Positions 18,783-27,275 of a stretch of DNA of 64,000 nt are shown here, piece by piece. The translations under genes and the position numbers were made by a program. Numbering within the stretch: the first letter of the stretch is position 1; each line of letters opens with the position of its first letter. The DNA is from Corynebacterium sputi DSM 45148 (GTDB taxonomy: Bacteria > Actinomycetota > Actinomycetes > Mycobacteriales > Mycobacteriaceae). The notes beneath the pieces are model-generated. The model saw only the letters and a list, made by a program, of their open reading frames with translations. It made no database searches and was not told the origin of the DNA. The stretch is taken from the NCBI RefSeq assembly GCF_000427865.1, contig NZ_ATYV01000018.1, forward strand, positions 1 to 64,000, read 5' to 3'.

Positions 18783-19565
18783 CTAATTAGCCTGGATGTC
18801 CGGGTTATCAATGCTGCTGATGCGATTGAACGGCAGGATGATGTTCGTGGCGAATCCGACCACGTCATCCACCGGAACGGTGCCCTGGTACTCATCGCCG
18901 ATGTGGTAGCGAGAGTCCAGCGAGTTGGTGCGGTTGTCGCCCATGACCCAGATGTTGTCCTCCGGCACCGTTATCGGACCAAAGTACGGACCGCCGCAGG
19001 CCTCGGAACCTGTCGAGGGGTCAACGAGATGGTCCGGTGGGCTCTGGATGTAGGACTGGTCCAGCATCTGGCCATCCACCATGATCCCCGGATCGCCCTC
19101 ACGGCACTGAATGGTCTGGCCGCCGGTAGCCATGACTCGCTTAACCATCGTGTTCTCGTCCGGAGCGACAACGCCGATCCAGGAACCAACAGTCTGGAGA
19201 CTATTAACAACCGGATTCTGGGACCGGTTAGTGATGTACGAGCCATCCCAGGACTCAGGTGCGACGAAGACGACAACATCTCCTGCATCCGGATCGCGGA
19301 AGTTAGTGGAGATCTTGTTCACCCAGATCCGGTCACCGGTGCAGTCGGCACAACCATGCAACGTCGGCTCCATCGACTCAGACGGGATCAAGTAGACGCG
19401 TCCAATAAAGGTCTGCAGGCCAATACTCAGCAAAAGCGCGATCGCGATGATGATCGGAATCTCGATGTACCAGGGAGTGTTCCGCTCTCCCTTTCCACTG
19501 CCTCCAGTCCAACGACCAGAGTCGTCTTCCTGGGAGCCACCGTCAGCGCGCGCATGCTTACTCAT
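18783..19565 (-). CDS. lepB: Signal peptidase I
   Basis: Membrane-bound serine protease that removes signal peptides from exported proteins. The 260-aa product has a polar N-terminus of about 30 residues, one membrane anchor (IEIPIIIAIALLLSIGLQTF), the nucleophile Ser64 in PSESMEPTL and the general base Lys142 in MVKRV. The later box reads VMGDNRTNSLDSR. A Cys pair (GCADCTGD) follows the active-site loop. ATG 19565 is chosen because the longer frame lacks homology. A TAGTAT hexamer 8 nt upstream may be its -10. Confidence 0.93.
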   Translation of the reverse strand: MSKHARADGGSQEDDSGRWTGGSGKGERNTPWYIEIPIIIAIALLLSIGLQTFIGRVYLIPSESMEPTLHGCADCTGDRIWVNKISTNFRDPDAGDVVVFVAPESWDGSYITNRSQNPVVNSLQTVGSWIGVVAPDENTMVKRVMATGGQTIQCREGDPGIMVDGQMLDQSYIQSPPDHLVDPSTGSEACGGPYFGPITVPEDNIWVMGDNRTNSLDSRYHIGDEYQGTVPVDDVVGFATNIILPFNRISSIDNPDIQAN

Positions 19566-19629
19566 GATCCGCGATACTACCCCGAACAATTCCCTTCGAT
19601 CACGCTCATCGCGGCGTAGTGTCCGTTTC

Positions 19630-20025
19630 ATGAAGATTTCCCCGAAGCTCCTGAACAACTCCCTGGTCGGTCTACTCGCCGGCGCTGGCACGTTGCACCT
19701 GATCCCGCAAACCGCGAAGAACTTCGACGCTCTCGTCCCGAAGCAGCTCCCGGGCACCCAGCGGGCCTGGACAATTGGCTCAGGCGTGCTCGAGCTCACC
19801 ACCGCCGGGCTTCTCGCGGTGCCGAAGACTCGGGCCGTCGGCGCTGCCGCAGCAGCGGCGCTCTTCGTGGGCGTGTTCCCGGGCAACGTGAAGATGGCAT
19901 GGGACTGGCGCAAGAAATCCGTTCCCCTCCAGACCATCGCCTACGGACGACTGCCGGTGCAGATCCCCCTAGTGTGGGCTGCCCTGAAGGTTCGTGAAGC
20001 GGAGCTGCAAAAGTCTGACCGATAA
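19630..20025 (+). CDS. DoxX-like small membrane protein
   Basis: A 131-aa protein with three or four hydrophobic stretches (LVGLLAGAGTLHL, WTIGSGVLELTTAGLLAV, GAAAAAALFVGVFPGNVKMA, LVWAALKV). The family text FDALVPKQLPG, SGVLEL and VFPGNVKMA matches the DoxX-like group common in corynebacteria. The biochemical role is unknown. It is divergent from lepB with only 64 nt between and is followed 37 nt later by the SDR gene. Confidence 0.75.
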   Translation: MKISPKLLNNSLVGLLAGAGTLHLIPQTAKNFDALVPKQLPGTQRAWTIGSGVLELTTAGLLAVPKTRAVGAAAAAALFVGVFPGNVKMAWDWRKKSVPLQTIAYGRLPVQIPLVWAALKVREAELQKSDR

Positions 20026-20062
20026 CGGTCCCCGCTGCTGCGCCGGTGGCTACCCTTTCGCC

Positions 20063-20824
20063 ATGGGAAACTTCAGCACGCTGATCACCGGCGCTAGTTC
20101 CGGCCTCGGGGCGGAACTGGCTCGCCAGTCCGCCGACCTCGGCCATGACCTTGCACTATGTGCCCGCCGCACTGAACGGCTTGAGGCACTGGCGAACGAG
20201 ATTGAGGCTGCCAATCCGGCTGTAACTGTCCGTGTCTACTCCCTCGACGTCACCGACGACGACGCGGTGCGCGAGGTCTTCCGCCAGGCCGACACCGATT
20301 TCGGCGGACTTGATCGCATCGTGGTCAATGCCGGCATGGGTAAGGGTCGGCCGCTCGGCTCTGGAAGCCCAGAAGCCAACCGCCAAACAGCCGTGACCAA
20401 TGTGCTCGGTGCGCTGTCGCAAACTGAGGCGGCGATGGAAATCTTCCGCGCTGCGAACTCCGGCCATCTTGTCCTGGTGTCATCTGTCAGCGCGATCCGT
20501 GGAAACCGCAAGGCGGTCACCACTTACGGTGCAACGAAGGCATTCGTGGCGAACCTCGGCGAAGGCCTCCAGGCGGACCTGATGGCCGCAGGAGTGCCAA
20601 TCGACGTGACCGTGCTACTGCCGGGATACATCGAATCCGAACTGACCAAGACAAAGGATGGCAAGCGCCCTCCCCTGATGGTCGACACCACAACTGGCGT
20701 CCGATCGATGTTGTCAGCGATGGAGGCTCGAAAGCGCAAGGCGCTAGTCCCAGCCAAGCCGTGGCTATTCATTGGCGCCTTTCTGAAAGTCGCGCCGCTG
20801 CGACTGGTCTCCAAGATGACGTAG
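20063..20824 (+). CDS. Short-chain dehydrogenase/reductase
   Basis: NAD(P)-dependent oxidoreductase of unknown substrate, 253 aa. It has the Rossmann nucleotide motif TGASSGLG at 9-16, the NAG motif at 89-91, the catalytic serine region (VSSVSA near 139-144) and YGATK with Tyr155 and Lys159. LLPGYIESEL fits the classical SDR. The arginines after beta-2 (CARRTERL) favour NADP. The C-terminus ends in a short hydrophobic, basic tail. It follows the DoxX-like gene in the same direction. Confidence 0.85.
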   Translation: MGNFSTLITGASSGLGAELARQSADLGHDLALCARRTERLEALANEIEAANPAVTVRVYSLDVTDDDAVREVFRQADTDFGGLDRIVVNAGMGKGRPLGSGSPEANRQTAVTNVLGALSQTEAAMEIFRAANSGHLVLVSSVSAIRGNRKAVTTYGATKAFVANLGEGLQADLMAAGVPIDVTVLLPGYIESELTKTKDGKRPPLMVDTTTGVRSMLSAMEARKRKALVPAKPWLFIGAFLKVAPLRLVSKMT

Positions 20825-20854
20825 CACGATCTCGATACTGCTAGAGATAGAGAA

Positions 20855-20887
20855 AGGCCCTGAACTGAAAGAAAGCAGTTCAGGGCC
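20855..20887 (-). terminator. Terminator after rplS
   Basis: 13-bp perfect arms AGGCCCTGAACTG and CAGTTCAGGGCCT around an 8-nt loop. The minus strand continues with TTTCTCT. It may also stop the SDR transcript from the left. Confidence 0.75.
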
Positions 20888-20916
20888 TAACCCGTGATCC
20901 TCGAAATACGAGAGAG

Positions 20917-21261
20917 TTACGGGCGGTACTCCTTGATGCGGGCAGCCTTGCCGCGTACCTCGCGCAGGTAGTACAGCTTCGCGCGACGGACATCACCACG
21001 GAACTTGACGTCGACCTTGTCGATGTTCGGGGAGTGAACCGGGAAGGTACGCTCAACGCCGATACCGAAGGAGATCTTGCGGACGGTGAAAGTCTCGCGG
21101 ATGCCGCCGCCCTGGCGACGGATGACGACGCCCTTGAAGACCTGAACGCGCTCGTTCTTGCCCTCGACGATCTTGACGTGAACCTCGACGGTGTCACCGG
21201 CGCGGAACGCGGGAATGTCGGAGCGCAGCGATGCGGCGTCGACCTTATCCAGAATGTTCAT
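20917..21261 (-). CDS. rplS: 50S ribosomal protein L19
   Basis: Ribosomal protein at the 30S-50S interface. The 114-aa product has the expected length and family blocks: [56 protein letters not shown] and [13 protein letters not shown]. It is transcribed alone with a terminator directly downstream. It is not joined to trmD as in E. coli; an MFS gene and tex lie between. Confidence 0.97.
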   Translation of the reverse strand: MNILDKVDAASLRSDIPAFRAGDTVEVHVKIVEGKNERVQVFKGVVIRRQGGGIRETFTVRKISFGIGVERTFPVHSPNIDKVDVKFRGDVRRAKLYYLREVRGKAARIKEYRP

Positions 21262-21450
21262 GGAGTTACTTCCTTCTGCTGTGCATGGACAGAGGACCCT
21301 GGCGGCGCTTTCCCTCGTGGGACGCTCGACCGGTTCGTGCCCGAAACATGTGAAGCCGCCACGCGAGATAAACCCGCGTAGACAACCCGACTAGTGTGTC
21401 ACAGGTTGCAGGTCACGACAAAATTCTTAGATAGGAGCGGATCCACGACG

Positions 21451-22650
21451 ATGACTGTCCGTACGAGCACCGGGTCATCGGTTGCACTGGTCCTCACGGG
21501 ACTAATTCTGGTCGCGGCAAACCTCCGCACTGCGCTCACCTCCGTTGGACCCGTGGTCCCGGCGCTGAGCCAAGACCTCGGGCTCTCCTCATTCGCGACA
21601 TCCGCGCTCATCAGCCTTCCACTATTTGCCTTCGCCGTGATTTCTCCCCTGGCTCCCCGGATTTCGGTCAGGCTCGGCCTTGAGCGGACTCTGACATTGG
21701 GTCTGGTAGTTCTTGCCGCGGGCCTGATCATTCGGTCGACCCCGCCGCAGGCTCTGCTGTGGGTCGGCACCGCGCTGATCGGCATCGCCATCGCGGTTCT
21801 GAACGTGCTGTTGCCGGCCCTGGTGAAGAGGGACTTCCCGGAGAGGATCGGGCAGATCACCGGAATCTACTCCGCGGTACAGGCCTCATTTGCGGCACTG
21901 GCAGCTGGCATCGCGGTACCTGTCGCAGGTCTCACGGACCTCGGCTGGCGGTTGTCGCTGGGACTGTGGGCAGGCCTTGCGCTCATCGCCTTGGGAGTGA
22001 TGCTCCCGCTGCTGCGCAATCGGCGCCGAATAGACCTCACCGCCGAGACTGTCACGCTTCCCGGCGGGCCGGTACGCGGACAATCCCCGTGGAAGAGCAT
22101 GATCGGCTGGCAGGTCAGCGCATTCATGGGTCTGCAGTCGACCGTCTATTTCGTGGTAATCACCTGGCTGCCGTCGATCGAGGCAGCCGCCGGCATCAGC
22201 GAAACTGCAGCCGGTGCACATCAGTCGATGTTCAATGCCTCCGCGATTATCGGAAGCCTGGTGTGCTCAGCACTGATCGCCAAGCTCGGCGACCAGCGGA
22301 TCCTCGGCACTGCCCTGCCGATCCTGCTCTTGTTCAGCACCGCCGGAGTGATGATCGCACCGCACTGGGCAGCGCTGTGGGCCAGCCTGATCGGCGTCGG
22401 TTGTGGTGGCGCAATCGTGCTCGCCCTGTCATTCATTGGCCTGCGCTCGCGTAACCACTCACAGGCCGCCGCGCTGTCCGGCATGACGCAGAGCGTCGGC
22501 TACCTGCTCGCGGCACTTGGCCCGATCGCTATCGGCTCCGTCTTCGACATCACCGGAAGTTGGAACTCGGCGTTGGCGATCCTCATCGTCGCCGAGATCA
22601 TCCTTATCGGAGTCGGCTACCTCGCTGGCCGCGACCGAACTCTGGGCTAG
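21451..22650 (+). CDS. MFS transporter, CynX/NimT-like
   Basis: A 399-aa major-facilitator protein with twelve predicted membrane helices. The first helix carries [15 protein letters not shown], the hallmark of the CynX/NimT (cyanate or 2-nitroimidazole) branch. The substrate cannot be assigned from sequence. ATG 21451 begins just before helix 1; an AGGAG sits 13 nt upstream, further than ideal. The stop overlaps the tex stop (CTAG) tail to tail, so the two transcripts converge without a terminator between. Confidence 0.82.
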   Translation: MTVRTSTGSSVALVLTGLILVAANLRTALTSVGPVVPALSQDLGLSSFATSALISLPLFAFAVISPLAPRISVRLGLERTLTLGLVVLAAGLIIRSTPPQALLWVGTALIGIAIAVLNVLLPALVKRDFPERIGQITGIYSAVQASFAALAAGIAVPVAGLTDLGWRLSLGLWAGLALIALGVMLPLLRNRRRIDLTAETVTLPGGPVRGQSPWKSMIGWQVSAFMGLQSTVYFVVITWLPSIEAAAGISETAAGAHQSMFNASAIIGSLVCSALIAKLGDQRILGTALPILLLFSTAGVMIAPHWAALWASLIGVGCGGAIVLALSFIGLRSRNHSQAAALSGMTQSVGYLLAALGPIAIGSVFDITGSWNSALAILIVAEIILIGVGYLAGRDRTLG

Positions 22651-24950
22651 AAACCGGCGCGCTTTAGCGCATCGGCCATCGAACCGCCGCCGCCCTGCTG
22701 CGACTTCTGGTTCTTCTGGCCCTTCCGAGGAGACTGCGATCGCGGAGCCTGCTGAGCCTTCTGCTGTCGCGGCTTCTTCTCCGAGGCGCGGTTGGGTTTG
22801 TCGGAGCCCGGGGCGTCGTTAAGCCTGAGGGAGAGACCGATGCGCTTGCGTTCGACGTCCACCTCCATGACCTTCACCTTCACTACCTGGCCGGACGAGA
22901 CAACCTCATGGGGGTCAGCGACAAACGAGTCGCTCATCGCGGACACGTGCACAAGACCGTCCTGATGCACCCCGACGTCCACAAATGCACCGAACGCCGC
23001 AACATTCGTGACCGTGCCCTCCAAGACCATGCCGGGGGAAAGATCAGAGATCTTCTCGATACCAGCGGCGAACTCAGCGGTGCGGAACTCCGGACGGGGA
23101 TCGCGGCCGGGCTTGTCCAGCTCGGCAAGGATGTCTCGGACCGTCGGGAGACCAATGCCTGATGCCTCGTCGACGAAGTCCTTTGCCTGCAGACCCGCGA
23201 GAAGCCGGGAGTTGCCGATGAGATCCTTCACCTGCACACCCGCAGCGGCAGCCATCTTGTCGACTACAGCGTAGGCCTCTGGGTGCACTGCGGAGCCGTC
23301 GAGAGCATTCTTCGAATCACGGACACGAAGGAAGCCTGCGCACTGCTCATACGCCTTGGGGCCCAGACGCGGAACCTTCAGCAACTCCTTGCGGGAAGCA
23401 AAGGCTCCGTTCTCATCTCGGTAGGAAACGATGTTCTTCGCAATGGTCGAGGATACTCCTGCGACACGGTCGAGCAGCGGCGCCGAGGCCGTGTTCAGTT
23501 CAACACCGACCGCGTTCACCGCGTCCTCGACAACGGCATCCAGAGAGCGGGAGAGCTTCGTCTGCGAAACATCGTGCTGATACTGGCCGACTCCGATGGA
23601 CTTCGGATCGATCTTCACCAGTTCCGCAAGAGGATCCTGCAGACGACGGCCGATGGACACGGCTCCACGCAAAGACACGTCCATGTCCGGGAACTCCTGA
23701 GCCGCCAACTCAGATGCCGAATAGACAGAGGCACCGGCCTCGGAGACAGTCACCGGTGTCGGACATGCGCCACCGGCAGTCACGATGAGGTCGGAAACTT
23801 CCTTCGCCAGCTTCTCGGTTTCGCGCGAAGCGGTGCCGTTGCCGACGGCGATGAGTTCCACACCATGTGTTGCGACGAGCTGCGCCAGCACATCCCGGGA
23901 GCCATCCCACCGGTTCTGCGGCTGGTGTGGGTAGATGATCGAGGTGTCCAGGACCTTGCCCGTGGCATCGACGACGGCGCACTTCACACCATTGCGGTAG
24001 CCCGGATCCAGCGCGAGGGTGGCGCGCTGACCAGCAGGAGCCGCCAGCAACAGGTCCTTAAGGTTGCGGGCGAAGACGTCCACAGCCTGCTCATCCGCAG
24101 ACTCCTTCAGCCTGGTTCGTGCGTCCAGTGCAGCAGAGACCTCAAGCTTGGTGCGCCATCCAAAGTGCAGAGCCTGATCAATCCAGGAAGATGCAGGCAG
24201 GTCAAAACGGTCGCGGATCATCTGCTTGTAGACCGCGTCCTCGCCGGAGTCGATGTTCAGGCTCAAAATGCCCTCGGCCTCACCGCGCAGGACCGCAAGC
24301 ACGCGGTGCCCCGGCATCTTCGACAGCGGTTCGGAGTACTCGAAGTAATCCCGGTACTTCGCACCCGCGTTTTCCTTTCCCTCAACCACGGTCGATGCGG
24401 CTGCGCCGTCTTTCCACACGGTCTCGCGAACCTCACCGAGAAGGTCAGCGTCGGTTGCGAAACGGTCGATAAGGATCGCCCGAGCGCCGGCCAGCGCAGC
24501 CTTGGGGTCATCGAAGCCCTCGGTGACGAAAGCCTCGGCGAGTGCGGCCGGATCAGCCTCAGGGCTATCGAGAAGCTTCCCGACGAGCTCCTCCAGCCCA
24601 GCTTCCCTCGCAATATCTGCCTTGGTGCGACGCTTCTTCTTGTAGGGCAGATACAGATCCTCAAGACGCGCCTTGGTGTCGCACCCAAGAATCAGAGCCC
24701 GCAGGTCGTCCGTGAGCTTGCCCTGCTCGTCAATGGCCTCCAGGATCGCTGTCTTGCGATCCTCCAACTCGCGCAGATACGTGGTCCGCTCCTCGATGGC
24801 GCGCAACTGCGTGTCGTCCAGTCCGCCGGTCACTTCCTTGCGGTAGCGGGCGATGAACGGCACAGTGTTGCCGTCATCGAGCAGCTTCACGGCGGCCTCG
24901 ACATGGGCCTCCGGGACGTTGAGTTCTCTGGCAATCGTGGAACTGATCAT
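22647..24950 (-). CDS. tex: Tex-family S1 RNA-binding protein
   Basis: A 767-aa transcription accessory protein that binds nucleic acid. In order: the N-terminal helical region ([38 protein letters not shown]), the YqgF-like RNase H fold ([17 protein letters not shown]), helix-hairpin-helix repeats and a C-terminal S1 domain ([27 protein letters not shown]). A low-complexity tail of about 60 residues rich in Gln, Lys and Ser follows. ATG 24950 matches the conserved family start; the longer frame upstream is not homologous. It lies 58 nt after trmD. Confidence 0.94.
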   Translation of the reverse strand: MISSTIARELNVPEAHVEAAVKLLDDGNTVPFIARYRKEVTGGLDDTQLRAIEERTTYLRELEDRKTAILEAIDEQGKLTDDLRALILGCDTKARLEDLYLPYKKKRRTKADIAREAGLEELVGKLLDSPEADPAALAEAFVTEGFDDPKAALAGARAILIDRFATDADLLGEVRETVWKDGAAASTVVEGKENAGAKYRDYFEYSEPLSKMPGHRVLAVLRGEAEGILSLNIDSGEDAVYKQMIRDRFDLPASSWIDQALHFGWRTKLEVSAALDARTRLKESADEQAVDVFARNLKDLLLAAPAGQRATLALDPGYRNGVKCAVVDATGKVLDTSIIYPHQPQNRWDGSRDVLAQLVATHGVELIAVGNGTASRETEKLAKEVSDLIVTAGGACPTPVTVSEAGASVYSASELAAQEFPDMDVSLRGAVSIGRRLQDPLAELVKIDPKSIGVGQYQHDVSQTKLSRSLDAVVEDAVNAVGVELNTASAPLLDRVAGVSSTIAKNIVSYRDENGAFASRKELLKVPRLGPKAYEQCAGFLRVRDSKNALDGSAVHPEAYAVVDKMAAAAGVQVKDLIGNSRLLAGLQAKDFVDEASGIGLPTVRDILAELDKPGRDPRPEFRTAEFAAGIEKISDLSPGMVLEGTVTNVAAFGAFVDVGVHQDGLVHVSAMSDSFVADPHEVVSSGQVVKVKVMEVDVERKRIGLSLRLNDAPGSDKPNRASEKKPRQQKAQQAPRSQSPRKGQKNQKSQQGGGGSMADALKRAGF
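22812..22824 (+). repeat. CGTCG-TT-AAGC core word (inside tex)
   Basis: Core match (GGCGTCGTTAAGC). On the tex coding strand it reads as Leu-Asn-Asp-Ala with the Leu codon CTT. Confidence 0.5.
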
Positions 24951-25008
24951 TGCCGCAACATTAGTCGGGCGCCGGACACGGTCGGCGCGAGCCCGGATGA
25001 AGCAGCGC

Positions 25009-25866
25009 CTAACCCTCCGGGCTTTCGCCCTCATCGAGCGCCTTGCGGTCGCGCTTGGTGAGGGAGACGTCGTCAAGCAATTCGGGACGCCGCGCTGCGG
25101 TACGCAGCAACGACTGGTCACGCCGCCACCTATCAACCTTCGCGTGGTTTCCAGAGAGCAGCACCGGCGGCACCTCCAAGCCCCGCCATTCCCGCGGTTT
25201 GGTGTAGCTCGGGCCCTCAAGGAGCCCGTCAGAGAAACTGTCTTCTTCGTGGCTGCGCTTGTTGCCAAGCACCCCAGGAATCAACCGGACTACGGCTTCG
25301 GCGATGACAAGCACTGCAACTTCGCCACCGATCAGGACGTAGTCGCCGATGGAGACCTCTTCGACGCGGTAACGATTTTCCGCGTCCTCAACGACCCGCT
25401 GATCGATCCCTTCGTAGCGACCGCACGCAAAGGCGATGCGCTCCTCGTGCGACCAGCGCTGCGCCATCTCCTGAGTGAATGGCTTTCCAGCGGGCGTAGG
25501 AACGATCAAAAGAGGTCGCTTATCGACGTCCCCTTCCCCATACGAGGACCCCACATCCGCTCCGGAATTCTCGTCGTGGCGAGCCTGCCCAGAATGGGCA
25601 ACGGCGCTGGCGGCCGATTCGGTGTCAGCGGGACCGGTGATGGCCGCGACATCATCCAATGCCGGACCCCACACGTCCGGCTTCATGACCATGCCAGGGC
25701 CTCCGCCATACGGGGAATCGTCGACGGCCTGATGCACGCCCGTTGCCCACTGGCGCAGATCATGGACATGCACCGAGAGCCTGCCCTGCTCGATGGCCTT
25801 GCCAAGCAGCGCATGGCGCAGCGGATCGAGATATTCCGGGAAGATAGTGACTACGTCAAGGCGCAT
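25009..25866 (-). CDS. trmD: tRNA (guanine37-N1)-methyltransferase
   Basis: SPOUT-fold enzyme methylating G37 next to the anticodon to prevent frameshifting. The 285-aa product has [55 protein letters not shown] and IPGVLGN, which form the trefoil-knot SAM site. An insert of about 40 residues (77-117), rich in Ala, Ser, Asp and Gly, separates the halves and is not usual in length. rimM ends 3 nt upstream of its start, so the two are an operon. Two copies of the repeated word lie in the gene. Confidence 0.95.
   Translation of the reverse strand: MRLDVVTIFPEYLDPLRHALLGKAIEQGRLSVHVHDLRQWATGVHQAVDDSPYGGGPGMVMKPDVWGPALDDVAAITGPADTESAASAVAHSGQARHDENSGADVGSSYGEGDVDKRPLLIVPTPAGKPFTQEMAQRWSHEERIAFACGRYEGIDQRVVEDAENRYRVEEVSIGDYVLIGGEVAVLVIAEAVVRLIPGVLGNKRSHEEDSFSDGLLEGPSYTKPREWRGLEVPPVLLSGNHAKVDRWRRDQSLLRTAARRPELLDDVSLTKRDRKALDEGESPEG
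25066..25078 (+). repeat. GACGTCG-TC-AAGC word (inside trmD)
   Basis: Full match. Extended similarity to the smc copy at 41592 through TGAGGGAGACGTCGTYAAGC. Confidence 0.6.
25518..25530 (-). repeat. GACGTCG-AT-AAGC word (inside trmD)
   Basis: Full match on the minus strand, encoding Asp-Val-Asp-Lys within the unusual TrmD insert. Confidence 0.55.
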
Positions 25867-25869
25867 GAC

Positions 25870-26460
25870 TTACCCCTGGAGGTCGAGGAGACCGTCGGGG
25901 GGCGTGATGACAACGGCCTCGTTGTCCAGGTCCACGATCGGAACGATGGCATGCACGAAAGGCACCAGCGCTTCTCCCCCGTTGTCCAGACGAACCTCCA
26001 GCAGTCGGTGCACTGGGCCGCGGATCACACCGGTGATCTCGCCAATGTCCTCCGGCTCCGGATCTGCCCCCTCGTATGCGCGGGCGTTGGCCTCCTCCTC
26101 GGAGACCGCTCCGCAGTTGAGCACACGCAGACCGGTCAACTCGTGGTCGTAGTAGGAATCCTCGTTTTCATCGACCACCGGTGCTGCGTAGAACTTCACC
26201 CCGCGCAGACTCTCAGCCTCATTGCGACCGGGGACCTCCTCGAAGCGGACCAGGAGCCGCTTCTGGTGCGGGCGCATCGTTGCGACCGTCAGCGTCATCT
26301 CACGGCCAGACTGCTTCCCGGAGAGCACCTGCCCTACTGCAAATCGGCCAGCGGGATCGTCGGTCGTCGGGTCGACGACCAGTTCTCCGCGGACTCCGTG
26401 GGGCTTGATGACCCGGCCAATCAAGACCTGATCTGTGTTCTTCGCTGACTTCTCATTCAC
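25870..26460 (-). CDS. rimM: Ribosome maturation factor RimM
   Basis: Assembly factor for the 30S head. The product has the N-terminal RimM beta-barrel (VLIGRVIKPHGVRGELVV; RFEEVPGRNEAESLRGVKFY) and the C-terminal PRC-barrel domain (DHELTGLRV...VRLDNGGEALVPFVHAIVPIVD). A GTG start at 26460 gives 196 aa and is favoured because a TAGGAT box ends 7 nt before it. An in-frame ATG at 26487 would give 205 aa but lies upstream of that box. It lies between rpsP and trmD, with a terminator separating it from rpsP. Confidence 0.93.
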   Translation of the reverse strand: MNEKSAKNTDQVLIGRVIKPHGVRGELVVDPTTDDPAGRFAVGQVLSGKQSGREMTLTVATMRPHQKRLLVRFEEVPGRNEAESLRGVKFYAAPVVDENEDSYYDHELTGLRVLNCGAVSEEEANARAYEGADPEPEDIGEITGVIRGPVHRLLEVRLDNGGEALVPFVHAIVPIVDLDNEAVVITPPDGLLDLQG

Positions 26461-26467
26461 GCGGGAA

Positions 26468-26473
26468 ATCCTA
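26468..26473 (-). promoter_or_regulatory. Candidate -10 box for rimM
   Basis: TAGGAT on the minus strand, 7 nt before the GTG start, just after the rpsP terminator. It can double as a weak AGGA ribosome site. Confidence 0.35.
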
Positions 26474-26494
26474 TCTTTCCGAGTCATACATACA

Positions 26495-26523
26495 GAAAAC
26501 CGCCGACTGAATCAGTCGGCGGT
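26495..26523 (-). terminator. Terminator after rpsP
   Basis: 11-bp arms ACCGCCGACTG and CAGTCGGCGGT with loop AAT, followed on the minus strand by TTTTCTGT. Confidence 0.75.
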
Positions 26524-26538
26524 CATGTGAGGCGAAGA

Positions 26539-26982
26539 CTAGTCTTCGTCAGCCTCCGGGGCTGCAGCCTCAGCGGCCTTGGTGTCGTTGGCCTTCTGCT
26601 CGCGACGCTTCGCGGAGACGGACTCTGCCGATGCGGAGTCGTTGGCCTCAGCCAGTGCCTTGTTGAAGAGGTCCAGCTTGGACTCCTTCTCCGGCTGCGG
26701 CTTCAGGCGGCCCTCGGCGCCCGGCAGGCCCTTGAACTTCTGCCAGTCACCAGTGATCTTCAGCAGCGCCTCGACGGTCTCGGTCGGCTGTGCGCCGACA
26801 GACAGCCAGTACTGTGCACGCTCGGAATCGATCTCGATGATGGACGGGTTGGACTTCGGCTGGTAGATGCCGATGTTCTCCTTGACGGCACCGTCGCGGC
26901 GGGTGCGGGCGTCGGCGATGACGATGCGGTACTGCGGCTGACGGATCTTGCCGAGGCGCTGGAGCTTGATCTTAACGGCCAT
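26539..26982 (-). CDS. rpsP: 30S ribosomal protein S16
   Basis: Small-subunit assembly protein. The 147-aa product starts [20 protein letters not shown] and continues [21 protein letters not shown], the S16 signature. After the core of about 85 residues comes a charged, Ala/Glu/Lys-rich tail of about 55 residues, a common actinobacterial extension. It is followed by a terminator and then rimM. Confidence 0.96.
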   Translation of the reverse strand: MAVKIKLQRLGKIRQPQYRIVIADARTRRDGAVKENIGIYQPKSNPSIIEIDSERAQYWLSVGAQPTETVEALLKITGDWQKFKGLPGAEGRLKPQPEKESKLDLFNKALAEANDSASAESVSAKRREQKANDTKAAEAAAPEADED

Positions 26983-27275
26983 GTTGGGCTCGCTTTCTAC
27001 GGTCACGGGGCAATTCTGATGACACTCCACACAGTGTGTGCGGAGCCGGTTTAGCCCTTGGGTTTGGATTGCAGGTGACCACCGGACGACCGGAGTCGCG
27101 GTCGGTGTCTGCACAATAGCCACGCTCACATGACGTGCTCGTGGCAACCAGAAGAAGGTTACCAGCGGTTTCCCTGGACTCCAAAAGCGGCGACTACCAC
27201 CACGGTGCTCACCGGCACTATGCTGCAAACCCGTTCAGGGATATATCGAAAGCATAACGAAAAGGAGGCGTTTCG

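Noticed and set aside
23283-25061. Long plus-strand frame opposite tex
   Set aside because: Antisense shadow of a GC-rich gene; no ribosome site and no recognisable family, and it lies within clear tex and trmD coding.
24853-26448. 531-codon plus-strand frame across trmD and rimM
   Set aside because: Lies opposite two confidently identified genes and resembles no family.
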